A stretch of DNA of 8,617 nucleotides, from assembly GCA_029974855.1 (NCBI GenBank), contig JARKQO010000512.1:1-8617 (forward strand), written 5' to 3'. The translations under genes were made by a program, and so were the position numbers. Source of the stretch: Eubacteriales bacterium. GTDB taxonomy: Bacteria > Bacillota_A > Clostridia > Christensenellales > Aristaeellaceae. This document shows, piece after piece, positions 1 through 6,910 of the stretch (position 1 is the stretch's first letter; each line of letters begins with the position of its first letter). The notes beneath the pieces were generated by a model that was not told where the DNA came from, searched no databases, and worked only from the letters and a program-made list of their open reading frames with translations.

Positions 1-1226
1 AGGGCAATGCCTTGGGTATCGACCCCCGGCAGATTTCCTTCCGCCACTGCATGGACATGAACGACCGGCAGCTGCGCCAGATCGTCACCGGCATCGGCGG
101 GGTGAAAAACGGCGTGGTCCGGGAGGATGGTTTTGACATCACCGCCGCCAGCGAGGTGATGGCCGCCTTCTGCCTGGCGGGGGACTTGGCGGATTTGAAG
201 GCCCGGCTGGGCCGCATGGTGGTGGCCCGCACCTATGGGGGCGCTCCCGTCACCGCCGGGGAGGTGGGGGCCGCCGGGGCCATGACCGCTTTGCTGCGGG
301 ACGCCTTCTCCCCCAATTTGATCCAGACCATCGACGGTACCCCCTGCCTGATGCACGGGGGCCCCTTCGCCAACATCGCCCACGGCTGCAACAGCGTGGT
401 GGCCACCAAGCTGGCCTTGCGCATGGCGGATTATGTGGTCACCGAGGCGGGCTTTGGCGCGGACTTGGGGGCGGAGAAATTTTTGGACATCAAGTGCCGC
501 ATGAACGGCCTGTGGCCCAGCGTGGTGGTGCTGGTGGCGACCGTCAGGGCCCTGAAGCACCACGGTGGGGTGGAGAAGGCCGATTTGTCCGCCGAAAACC
601 TGCCCGCCTTGGAAAAGGGCATGGAGAACCTGCTGGCCCATGTGGGCAACATCCGGGAGGTGTGGAAGCTGCCCGTGGTGGTGGCTGTCAACCGCTTCGC
701 CTCGGACACCCAGGCGGAGCTGGACCTGCTGGGACAGGCCCTGGCGGCCCAGGGCGTGACCATGGCCCCCTGCGAAGGCTGGGCCCGGGGTGGAAAGGGC
801 GTGATGGAGTTGGCAGAAGCGGTCTGCCGCATCGCCGACGCCGGCGCTGCCACGCCCAGCTACACCTATGAGGACGGCGCGCCCCTCACGGAGAAGATCG
901 AGACCATCGCCCGGCGGATCTACCATGCCAAGGCCGTGGAGTTTTCCGCCGACGCGAAAAAGACTTTGGCCCAGCTTCAGGGGGAAGGGTACGGGAACGT
1001 GCCGGTGTGCATCGCCAAGACCCAGTACAGCATCAGCGACAACCCCAAGCTGCTGGGAGCCCCCCGGGATTTCACCCTCACCATCCGCTCCGCCCGGCTC
1101 AGCGCCGGGGCGGGCTTCGTGGTGGCCTTCGCCGGGGAGATCATCGCTATGCCGGGGCTGCCCAAGGCCCCCGCCGCCCTGTCCATTGACGTAAACGAGA
1201 TGGGCGAAATCCAGGGGCTGTTTTAG
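1..1226 (+). CDS. fhs: Formate--tetrahydrofolate ligase, 5'-truncated by window edge
   Basis: This enzyme makes 10-formyl-THF from formate, THF and ATP in the cytoplasm, feeding one-carbon metabolism (purines, or the methyl branch of acetogenesis). The reading frame is already open at the window start (first complete codon at base 3, reading GNALGIDPRQ), so the TTG at 12 is internal and not a start. About 407 residues are visible against a usual length near 556, so roughly 150 N-terminal residues, including the GKTTT-type P-loop, lie upstream. Family landmarks seen are RTYGGAPVTA, the TIDGTPCLMHGGPFANIAHG block, EAGFGADLGAEKF, the second FTHFS signature VATVRALKHHGG (bases 534-569), and the C-terminal AGEIIAMPGLPKAP followed by DVNEMGEIQGLF. 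The last block matches the family's normal end, so the 3' end is intact. No convincing terminator follows, so read-through into the Lrp gene 47 bases on is possible. The identification is secure. Confidence 0.96.
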   Translation, partial: GNALGIDPRQISFRHCMDMNDRQLRQIVTGIGGVKNGVVREDGFDITAASEVMAAFCLAGDLADLKARLGRMVVARTYGGAPVTAGEVGAAGAMTALLRDAFSPNLIQTIDGTPCLMHGGPFANIAHGCNSVVATKLALRMADYVVTEAGFGADLGAEKFLDIKCRMNGLWPSVVVLVATVRALKHHGGVEKADLSAENLPALEKGMENLLAHVGNIREVWKLPVVVAVNRFASDTQAELDLLGQALAAQGVTMAPCEGWARGGKGVMELAEAVCRIADAGAATPSYTYEDGAPLTEKIETIARRIYHAKAVEFSADAKKTLAQLQGEGYGNVPVCIAKTQYSISDNPKLLGAPRDFTLTIRSARLSAGAGFVVAFAGEIIAMPGLPKAPAALSIDVNEMGEIQGLF

Positions 1227-1260
1227 CCCCGGGAGGCCCGCCCGGATACCAAAGCATAAC

Positions 1261-1266
1261 AGGAGG
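1261..1266 (+). promoter_or_regulatory. Ribosome binding site of the Lrp-family gene
   Basis: A perfect AGGAGG lies 7 bases before the ATG at 1274 and fixes that start. Confidence 0.85.
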
Positions 1267-1273
1267 AAATATC

Positions 1274-1777
1274 ATGCAGTGCAATCCCGATTCCTTTGAA
1301 ATGGAGCTATTGTCGTTACTGGGCCAGGACTGCCGCCTGCCCTTGGAGAAGCTGTCCACCATGCTGGGCAAGCCCCTGGAGCAGGTGGCCGGGGCCATCC
1401 AGGACCTGGAAAAGCGCGGGGTGATTTTGCGCTATTCCCCGGTGATCAACTGGGACCGCACCGACCGGGAGCGGGTGGAGGCCATGATCGAGGTGCGGGT
1501 CACCCCCCAGCGGGACCAGGGCTTTGACGCCATCGCCAAGCGCATTTACCGCTTTGACGAAGTGAAAAGCGTGTACCTGATGAGCGGGGCCTACGATTTG
1601 CTGCTGCTGGTGGAGGCCCACAGCCTCAAGGAGCTGGCCTACTTCGTCAGCACCAAGCTCTCCACCTTGGAAACCGTCACCGGCACCGCCACCCACTTCG
1701 TGCTCAAGCGCTACAAGAGCGACGGGGTGATCTTTGAAGGGGACGGTGAGGACAAGCGACTGGCGGTGATGGCGTAG
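1274..1777 (+). CDS. Lrp/AsnC-family transcriptional regulator
   Basis: A 167-residue DNA-binding regulator. Residues about 7-55 form an AsnC-type winged helix-turn-helix: a helix around FEMELLSLLGQD, a recognition region around PLEKLSTMLGKPLEQV, and the wing GVILRYSPVINWD. Residues about 70-150 form the RAM/ligand-binding domain that in this family binds amino acids and drives oligomerisation; SVYLMSGAYDLLLLVEA and TATHFVLKRYKSDGVIF are typical of Firmicutes members. The length is normal for the family. The stop TAG shares its G with the GTG start of the aminotransferase, so the two are almost certainly co-transcribed and translationally coupled. From family knowledge, the regulator probably senses an amino acid that is substrate or product of its neighbour and controls this unit. 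The ligand cannot be read from sequence. Confidence 0.93.
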   Translation: MQCNPDSFEMELLSLLGQDCRLPLEKLSTMLGKPLEQVAGAIQDLEKRGVILRYSPVINWDRTDRERVEAMIEVRVTPQRDQGFDAIAKRIYRFDEVKSVYLMSGAYDLLLLVEAHSLKELAYFVSTKLSTLETVTGTATHFVLKRYKSDGVIFEGDGEDKRLAVMA

Positions 1778-2955
1778 TGGACTATGCCCGCTATGTGAAC
1801 CCGGCCATCGCCCGGGTGCCCAAGTCCGGCATCCGGAAGTTCTTCGACGTGGCCGCCACCATGCCCTCCGCCATCTCTTTGGGGGTGGGGGAGCCGGACT
1901 TCGTAACCCCCTACCACATCCGCAACGCCGCCATCGACAGCATCCTGGACGGGGAAACCGCCTATACCAGCAACTGGGGCACCCCGGGCCTGCGCAAGGA
2001 AATCGCCTACTATCTTCAGCACCGCTACGGTTGCGCCTACGACCCTGGCAAGGAGATTCTGGTGACGGTGGGAGCCAGCGAGGGCATTGATCTGTCCTTG
2101 CGCACTTTGCTGCAGCCCGGGGATGAGGTGCTGGTGCCCGAGCCCAGCTACGTCAGCTACGCCCCCAGCGTGGTGTTTGCCGGGGGCGAGCCCCGGGCCA
2201 TCCCCACCTGCGAGGACAACGGCTTTGTGCTGACCCCTCAGGCGCTGGAGGCGGCCATTACCCCCAAAACCAAGGCCGTGATTTTGCCCTATCCCAACAA
2301 TCCCACCGGCGCGGTGATCCTCCGCCAGGAGCTGCTGGAGCTGTGCCAGGTGATCCTGCGGCATGACCTGCTGGTCATCAGCGACGAGATTTACAGCGAG
2401 CTCACCTACCAGCCCGAGGGCCACGTGAGCATCGCCAGCCTGCCGGGGATGTGGGAGCGGACGATTTTGCTGAACGGCTTCAGCAAGGCCTTCGCCATGA
2501 CCGGCTGGCGGGTGGGGTATTTATGCGCCCCCGCCCCCCTCACCGACATCATGGTGAAGATCCACCAGTACACCATCCTGTGCGCCTCCCGGCAGGGCCA
2601 GGTGGCGGCGGAGGAAGCGCTGAAGCAGGGCCGGGAGGACAACTATGCCGATGTGATCGCCATGCGCCAAAGCTACGACCAGCGCCGCAGGCTGATGCTG
2701 GCAGCCTTCCGGGAGATGGGCCTGAGCTGCTTTGAGCCCATGGGGGCCTTCTATGTGTTCCCCGGCATCAAAAAGACCGGGCTTTCCAGCGAGGAATTCT
2801 GCCAGCGCCTGCTTCGGGAAAAGGAAGTGGTCTGCGTGCCCGGCACGGCCTTTGGGGCCTCCGGCGAAGGGCACATCCGCTGCTGCTACGCCACCGCCTT
2901 GGACAGGCTTCAGGAGGCCCTGCGCCGCATGGCGGATTTTGTGGGGTCCCTGTAA
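1777..2955 (+). CDS. PLP-dependent class I/II aminotransferase
   Basis: A 392-residue cytoplasmic fold-type I aminotransferase that moves an amino group between an amino acid and a 2-oxo acid. The catalytic features are present: NNPTG at 174-178 (N175 contacts the cofactor), D203 and Y206 in SDEIYSELTY, the Schiff-base lysine K237 in FSKAFAMTGWRVGY, and the substrate-carboxylate arginine R368 in GEGHIRCCYA. The N-terminal SLGVGEPDF motif is also typical. The start is a GTG overlapping the stop of the Lrp gene by one base. The reading frame gives the normal N-terminus (DYARYVNPAIARVPKSGIRKFF), and no strong separate ribosome binding site is seen, which suits coupling to the upstream gene. Related enzymes are annotated as aspartate, aromatic or alanine aminotransferases. 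The substrate cannot be assigned from sequence alone, so no symbol is given. Confidence 0.94.
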   Translation: MDYARYVNPAIARVPKSGIRKFFDVAATMPSAISLGVGEPDFVTPYHIRNAAIDSILDGETAYTSNWGTPGLRKEIAYYLQHRYGCAYDPGKEILVTVGASEGIDLSLRTLLQPGDEVLVPEPSYVSYAPSVVFAGGEPRAIPTCEDNGFVLTPQALEAAITPKTKAVILPYPNNPTGAVILRQELLELCQVILRHDLLVISDEIYSELTYQPEGHVSIASLPGMWERTILLNGFSKAFAMTGWRVGYLCAPAPLTDIMVKIHQYTILCASRQGQVAAEEALKQGREDNYADVIAMRQSYDQRRRLMLAAFREMGLSCFEPMGAFYVFPGIKKTGLSSEEFCQRLLREKEVVCVPGTAFGASGEGHIRCCYATALDRLQEALRRMADFVGSL

Positions 2956-2985
2956 AAAACGGCGCTCATTGGAATGTTTTGGATG

Positions 2986-3015
2986 GGAGCTTCGTCTTGT
3001 AGGTGGGAAGGCTCC
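2986..3015 (+). other. Bulged hairpin in the aminotransferase-capA gap
   Basis: GGAGCTTC (2986-2993) can pair with GAAGGCTCC (3007-3015) with one bulged G, leaving a 13-base loop. No T-run follows, so it is not a standard terminator. It could be an mRNA-stabilising or leader structure, or chance in GC-rich DNA. I see no confident promoter in the 110-base gap. Confidence 0.25.
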
Positions 3016-3053
3016 TGGTATCGGGCAAAGGGCCCTGTAACCACCGGACCAAT

Positions 3054-3060
3054 GGAGGGA
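3054..3060 (+). promoter_or_regulatory. Ribosome binding site of the capA-like gene
   Basis: GGAGGGA sits 5 bases before the ATG at 3066. It selects that start over longer in-frame extensions, which would put an uncharacteristic sequence ahead of the signal peptide. Confidence 0.85.
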
Positions 3061-3065
3061 ACGAA

Positions 3066-4244
3066 ATGTCGAAAAAGTGGATTTCATTGCTTTTGATTGT
3101 GGCCATGTGCCTGACGGGCTTGGTGCTGTCCATGGCGGAGGAGGACGAGGAGGACGTGTCCCTGGCGGATTACTTCGCCCAGCAGTCCGGGGAGGACCCG
3201 GCCCAGAGCGGCCCGGACCCCGCCGCCACCCCCACCCCAGAGGAGAAGAAGCAGCCCGTGTACGAGCTGGACGGCTCCACCGTGATCACCATGAGCTTCA
3301 CCGGGGACGTGACCATCGGCAGCAACGTCCAGTCCAGCGGCAAGTCTATTTTTGAGAAGGAGTTGGACAAGCAGAAGGGGGATATCCTCTTCCCCTTCCG
3401 CAATGTCAAGCACATCTTTGACGCGGACGATCTCACCGTGGTGAACTTCGAGGGTACCCTCACCACCGCGGGCCGGAACCGGGACAAGCTGGATAATGAC
3501 TATCTCTTCCGGGCTCCGCCGGAATACGCCGTCATGCTGCCCCAGGGCGGCGTGGACGCGGTATCCTTTGAGAACAACCACGCCATGGACATGGGGCAGG
3601 AGGGCAACGACGAAACCAAGCAGGTACTCCTGAGCCAGGGCATCCCCTACGCCAGCGAGGATGAGCCCGCCATTTTGGAGATCAAGGGGGTCAAGATCGG
3701 CCTTTTGGCCTACCAGACCTTCGACGGCAGGCATGATGAGCTCATCGAGAAGGTGCCTGCGGACATCGCTGCCCTGCGCCAGGAGGGCTGCGATATCGTG
3801 GTGGTGAACTACCACTGGGGCGCGGAAATGGATTACGCCCCCAACAACAACCAGATCCGGCTGGGACGGGCCACCATCGACGGCGGTGCGGACCTGGTGG
3901 TGGGGCACCACAGCCACCGGATCAACCCCATCGAGTATTACAACGGCAAGTACATCTGCTATTCCCTGGGGAATTTCAGCTTCGCGGGCAACGCCAAGCC
4001 CAGCGATATGGCCACCTTCATCTTCCAGATCAAGATGCGGGTGAAGGACGGGAATGTCACAAGCGACAGCTTCATCATCATCCCCTGCCGCATCTCCAGC
4101 CGGACGGACTACAACGACTTCGCCCCCACCCCCTACACCAAGGACCAGAATGTGGAAAGCGTGCTCAGCGTGCTGAAAAAGAACGGCGCGAAGCTTCAGT
4201 ACGCCGTTCAGGACTATCCGCTGAAATGGCCGGGGGAGGAATAA
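3066..4244 (+). CDS. CapA-family secreted protein (PGA_cap metallophosphatase-like)
   Basis: A 392-residue exported protein. Residues 1-24 form a signal peptide: MSKK, a hydrophobic core, then a likely signal peptidase I site LSMA|EE. C15 is not in a good lipobox. Residues 25-65 are an acidic, proline-rich linker (EEDEED, then DPAATPTPEE) expected to hold the domain away from the membrane. Residues about 72-345 are the CapA/PGA_cap domain, with the calcineurin-like pattern: TGD at 79-81, NFEG at 127-130, NNH at 170-172, NYHWGAE at 248-254, GHHSHRINPIE at 280-290 and YSLGNFSF at 299-306. The canonical form of the fifth motif is GHHPH, and here Ser replaces Pro. The family includes B. subtilis CapA/PgsA, needed for poly-gamma-glutamate export, but many stand-alone members have unknown substrates. 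No capB or capC lies nearby, so a capsule role is not supported; envelope hydrolysis or phosphatase activity is equally possible. Confidence 0.88.
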   Translation: MSKKWISLLLIVAMCLTGLVLSMAEEDEEDVSLADYFAQQSGEDPAQSGPDPAATPTPEEKKQPVYELDGSTVITMSFTGDVTIGSNVQSSGKSIFEKELDKQKGDILFPFRNVKHIFDADDLTVVNFEGTLTTAGRNRDKLDNDYLFRAPPEYAVMLPQGGVDAVSFENNHAMDMGQEGNDETKQVLLSQGIPYASEDEPAILEIKGVKIGLLAYQTFDGRHDELIEKVPADIAALRQEGCDIVVVNYHWGAEMDYAPNNNQIRLGRATIDGGADLVVGHHSHRINPIEYYNGKYICYSLGNFSFAGNAKPSDMATFIFQIKMRVKDGNVTSDSFIIIPCRISSRTDYNDFAPTPYTKDQNVESVLSVLKKNGAKLQYAVQDYPLKWPGEE

Positions 4245-4277
4245 GAAAGCAGGGGAAGCCTCTCAAATGTCGTTCTG

Positions 4278-4325
4278 TGCCGCCGTGTACGCTTGTTCGA
4301 TAGAAGCGTCCGGCGGCATTCTTTT
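4278..4325 (+). terminator. Rho-independent terminator after the capA-like gene
   Basis: Starting 33 bases after the stop codon, TGCCGCCG (4278-4285) pairs with CGGCGGCA (4311-4318), and ACGCTT (4289-4294) pairs with AAGCGT (4304-4309). They enclose a 9-base loop and are separated by a small internal loop. TTCTTTT follows at once. The opposite strand has no comparable T-run, so it acts mainly on plus-strand transcripts. Confidence 0.78.
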
Positions 4326-4345
4326 GGAATTGGCGGGAAACCATC

Positions 4346-4387
4346 CCTGGCAACAGAGAAACGGGGGAGTGGCCGGCCCTGCCCGTT
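4346..4387 (-). terminator. Possible terminator of the minus-strand operon
   Basis: AACGGG (4360-4365) pairs with CCCGTT (4382-4387), and a central GGCCGGCC (4371-4378) adds inner pairing. Read on the minus strand, the stem is followed by a moderately T-rich TTTCTCTGTTG. The hairpin overlaps the last bases of the ABC-like gene's stop codon, and the inner stem has mismatches, so this is only a candidate. Confidence 0.35.
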
Positions 4388-5850
4388 CAAAGGCCCGCAT
4401 CCGGCTGGTATGGATACTCCTCCTTGGCAAACAGCTTTCCGTCCTGAAGGCAGTACACCTGCCCGGGAAGGCTGGTTTCGGGCAGGGTTTCGGGCAGGTA
4501 GGAGGAAACGATGAGCACCGCCGTGCCACGGCCCAGCAGCTTCGCCATCATCCGCTCGGTGACGCTGTCCACCTGATAATCCATGCCGGTAAAGGGGTTG
4601 ATACAGACGATGACCGAGGGATGGAAGATGAGCCATTTGCAGTAGGCAACCTTTTGGAGCTGGATTGGGGTCAGCCGGTGCAAAGGGATATCCCATAAGT
4701 CCTCACCGCACAGCTCCAGGGCGGTCTTACGGAGGTTGTCCCGAAAGCGCCGCCGGAACCACAGTCCCCGCACCCGGCCCACCAGCATGATGGCCAAATT
4801 GTCGTAGACCGTCATGTTGCGCAGCAGCATTTTTTCCTGGGGGTTGCCCTCCACCACGCAAAGGCCCAGGCGTTGCGCCGCCTTAATGCTGGCGGGCCGG
4901 TAGGGCTTTTCCCCCAGAAAGATGGCGCCGCTTTCCGGGGCTAGGTCTCCCCGCAGCAAAGAGAGGAAATCGGAGCGGCTCAAATCGTCCAGATGCAGCA
5001 CCTTGAGCATCTTTCCCTTGGGCAGGGAAAAGGAAATGTCGTGAAGCCCTTTGGTGCTCACGGAGTGGAACGCCAGCGCCACATCCTTGGGCTCCGGGCG
5101 GTTGAAGCGCTTGGGAGGGACGCTGAGGGAATCGGCGAAGCCCAGGTCCTGCCACAGGGCGCTGCGCAGCTGCTCCACCCCCAGCTCCGAGGAACGGAAC
5201 AGCCCCGTGGTCTGCCCGTGCTTGATGATGGCGATGTTGTCCGTATGCTTGAAAATCACGTCCCAGAAGCTTTCGATGATCACCAGGCCGTAGCCTTCCT
5301 TTTTCAATTGGGCGGCGATGGCCAGCACCCCGTCCATTTCCGACGGGGTCAGATAGGAGGACAGGTCCGCCAACACGATGATCTTCTTTTTCAGCATATA
5401 GGCCTTCACCAGCTCCAAGGAGATGGCCTGCTGGTGGCTCAGCTTTTCCACGGGGCATCGGATGTCCACGTTGAGATGGAACTGGTCCACATAGTCCTCC
5501 AGCATTTCCCGATAGACCTTGAGATTCACCATCAGGGAAGGAAGCTTGGTGAACAGGATGTTTTCAAAGATACTCAGCCGGTCGCTGAGGGTGGTGCCCT
5601 TGCTGATGACGTAGATATTCTGCTGGATGATGTGAGGGTAGGTCACGATTTTCTCGTCGATGTACATCCTGCCGGAGGTGAAGGACACGTCCCCCCGCAG
5701 CACCTTGATGAAGGCTTCCTTTTCGTAGAGGTTGGCAAACAGGATGCCCAGCGCCTCCCCCGCCAGCACATTGAGATACACGCCCCTGAGCGCCTCGTAT
5801 AGGTTGATGTGCAGCCGCCCGTTATCAATGCGCAAAAGTTCTTTTTTCAT
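4387..5850 (-). CDS. Degenerate tandem ABC ATPase-like protein (RbsA/MglA fold, likely no ATPase activity)
   Basis: This 487-residue protein has the two-domain layout of sugar-import ATPases such as RbsA (about 500 residues), but its nucleotide-binding motifs are broken in both halves. First half: the P-loop segment G31-G53 aligns without gaps to the RbsA pattern, but GENGAGKST has become FANLYEKEA (38-46), keeping only the lysine (K44). The Q-loop Gln is replaced by K84. The signature is LSHQQ (137-141), with Gln for the key Gly. Walker B is IIVLADLS, with Ala161-Asp162 for Asp-Glu. The H-loop His is Ser194. Second half: G279-G301 keeps the spacing but reads HLDDLSRSD at the P-loop. The signature is LTPIQLQKV (393-401), and Walker B reads VIVCINPF, with Ile417-Asn418 for Asp-Glu. 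Flanking family features survive (SIFENI, TVYDNLAIML, LIVSSYLPETL). It starts within the stop of the histidine kinase gene (ATGA), so it is co-translated with it. No permease or binding-protein gene is adjacent. A regulatory or scaffold role with the two-component system is inferred; ATP hydrolysis looks unlikely. Confidence 0.85.
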   Translation of the reverse strand: MKKELLRIDNGRLHINLYEALRGVYLNVLAGEALGILFANLYEKEAFIKVLRGDVSFTSGRMYIDEKIVTYPHIIQQNIYVISKGTTLSDRLSIFENILFTKLPSLMVNLKVYREMLEDYVDQFHLNVDIRCPVEKLSHQQAISLELVKAYMLKKKIIVLADLSSYLTPSEMDGVLAIAAQLKKEGYGLVIIESFWDVIFKHTDNIAIIKHGQTTGLFRSSELGVEQLRSALWQDLGFADSLSVPPKRFNRPEPKDVALAFHSVSTKGLHDISFSLPKGKMLKVLHLDDLSRSDFLSLLRGDLAPESGAIFLGEKPYRPASIKAAQRLGLCVVEGNPQEKMLLRNMTVYDNLAIMLVGRVRGLWFRRRFRDNLRKTALELCGEDLWDIPLHRLTPIQLQKVAYCKWLIFHPSVIVCINPFTGMDYQVDSVTERMMAKLLGRGTAVLIVSSYLPETLPETSLPGQVYCLQDGKLFAKEEYPYQPDAGL

Positions 5851-6881
5851 AGCTCGTTGGCGCCTTCCGAAAGCCGCAGCTTGGGCAGGTTGATGCGCAC
5901 CTCCGTGCCCATGCCCAGGATGCTGTAAAGCTGGATGCCGTACTCCTCGCCAAAAAGGAGCTTGATGCGCTGAGCCACGTTGCGCAGGGCGATGCCGCCC
6001 CGGCGCTTCTTTTCATCCCGGATGTAGCTGAGGGCCACCTTTTCCAGCCGATGGTTGATCATGCTGACCTGCTCGCTCTCAATGCCTACGCCGTTGTCGG
6101 AGATGTTGATCAGCACCCGTTTTTCCGTGGTCTCCAGCCGCACGGTGACCTTTCCGCCCTCCGCCTTGTTTTCCAGCCCGTGGTAGATGGCGTTTTCGAT
6201 GATGGGCTGCAAGGTGAGCTTGGGGATTTGGCACAGCTTCAGCGATTCATCGTCGTCGGCGATGATGACCTCCATCTTCAGCCTGTCGCCGAAGCGGTAT
6301 TGCTGGATGGTGAAGTAGTTGTCAACGTTTTCCAGCTCGTCCTCGATGGTCACCAGGTTTCCGGTTTCCGTGATGGTGTACCGGAAGAAGGTGGACAGCG
6401 CCTCCGTGGTTTGGGCAATGCCCAAAGCCCCCTCGCTCAGCGCGTCGCCCCGGATCGCCTCCAGGGTGTTGTACAGGAAATGCGGGTTGATCTGGTTTTG
6501 CAGAGCCAAGTATTCCGCCTGTTTTTTGGACATCTCAATCACGTCCTGCTTGCCCAGCAGGTGGTTGAAATGGCCGATCATCTTCTCGTCCTCGGGGGAG
6601 AGGAAGATGTCGTGATGCAGCAGCTCATCATAGATCTGTTCGCTGACAAACATCCGCTGGATGTGCCTCAGGCGCCGGTATGGGGTCACCAGGCCAAAAA
6701 AGGCGGCGGCCATGAGGGAGAGCAGCACGCCCAGATACACCAGCACCTGGGGCAAAGTAACGCCGGTTTTGGGGTGCATCTCGGACACCTGAAACAGGCG
6801 GTTGACGCACACGAGGCCAAACAGGGCGAAGGCCGCCAACAGGGCAAAGGCGCGGGCGGAAAGATAGCGCTTGATGTTCAT
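5847..6881 (-). CDS. YesM-type sensor histidine kinase without extracytoplasmic sensor
   Basis: A 344-residue membrane kinase. Two membrane segments are visible, about residues 9-27 and 44-66, joined by a loop of only about 16 residues. Typical YesM-type kinases are near 600 residues with a large extracellular sensing domain, which is absent here. A cytoplasmic linker (67-118) leads to the His_kinase domain, with the phosphoacceptor H134 in NQINPHFLYNTLEAIRG. The HATPase domain has the N-box LQPIIENAIYHG (N230), the G1 box DNGVGI (262-267), GGIALRNVAQRI (295-306) and GMGTEV (323-328). All catalytic motifs look intact. It is expected to phosphorylate the response regulator encoded 29 bases upstream. 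Its stop overlaps the start of the ABC-like gene by four bases. AAAGGA lies 5 bases before the ATG and supports the start. The signal is unknown; sensing through a partner protein or within the membrane is an inference from the missing domain. Confidence 0.94.
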   Translation of the reverse strand: MNIKRYLSARAFALLAAFALFGLVCVNRLFQVSEMHPKTGVTLPQVLVYLGVLLSLMAAAFFGLVTPYRRLRHIQRMFVSEQIYDELLHHDIFLSPEDEKMIGHFNHLLGKQDVIEMSKKQAEYLALQNQINPHFLYNTLEAIRGDALSEGALGIAQTTEALSTFFRYTITETGNLVTIEDELENVDNYFTIQQYRFGDRLKMEVIIADDDESLKLCQIPKLTLQPIIENAIYHGLENKAEGGKVTVRLETTEKRVLINISDNGVGIESEQVSMINHRLEKVALSYIRDEKKRRGGIALRNVAQRIKLLFGEEYGIQLYSILGMGTEVRINLPKLRLSEGANEL

Positions 6882-6910
6882 GGCATTCCTTTCTTCCCCC
6901 CAAGAGGAAG

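Noticed and set aside
1229..1245. GC-rich hairpin after fhs (CCGGG/CCCGG)
   Set aside because: The stem is short and no T-run follows, so it is not a credible rho-independent terminator.
1711..2424. A 237-codon minus-strand open frame opposite the aminotransferase
   Set aside because: It is a Gly/His/Val-rich shadow with no family features.
3084..3917. A 277-codon minus-strand open frame opposite the capA-like gene
   Set aside because: It is a low-complexity Val/His/Leu/Gly shadow of a gene with a clear signal peptide and CapA motifs.
4993..5802. A 269-codon plus-strand open frame opposite the ABC-like gene
   Set aside because: It is a shadow frame with biased composition (many His, Gln, Val), and the minus-strand frame shows clear family similarity.
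4387..5850. Calling this gene a functional sugar ABC transporter ATP-binding protein
   Set aside because: The overall fold resembles RbsA/MglA, but the catalytic motifs are missing in both halves and no transporter partners are present.
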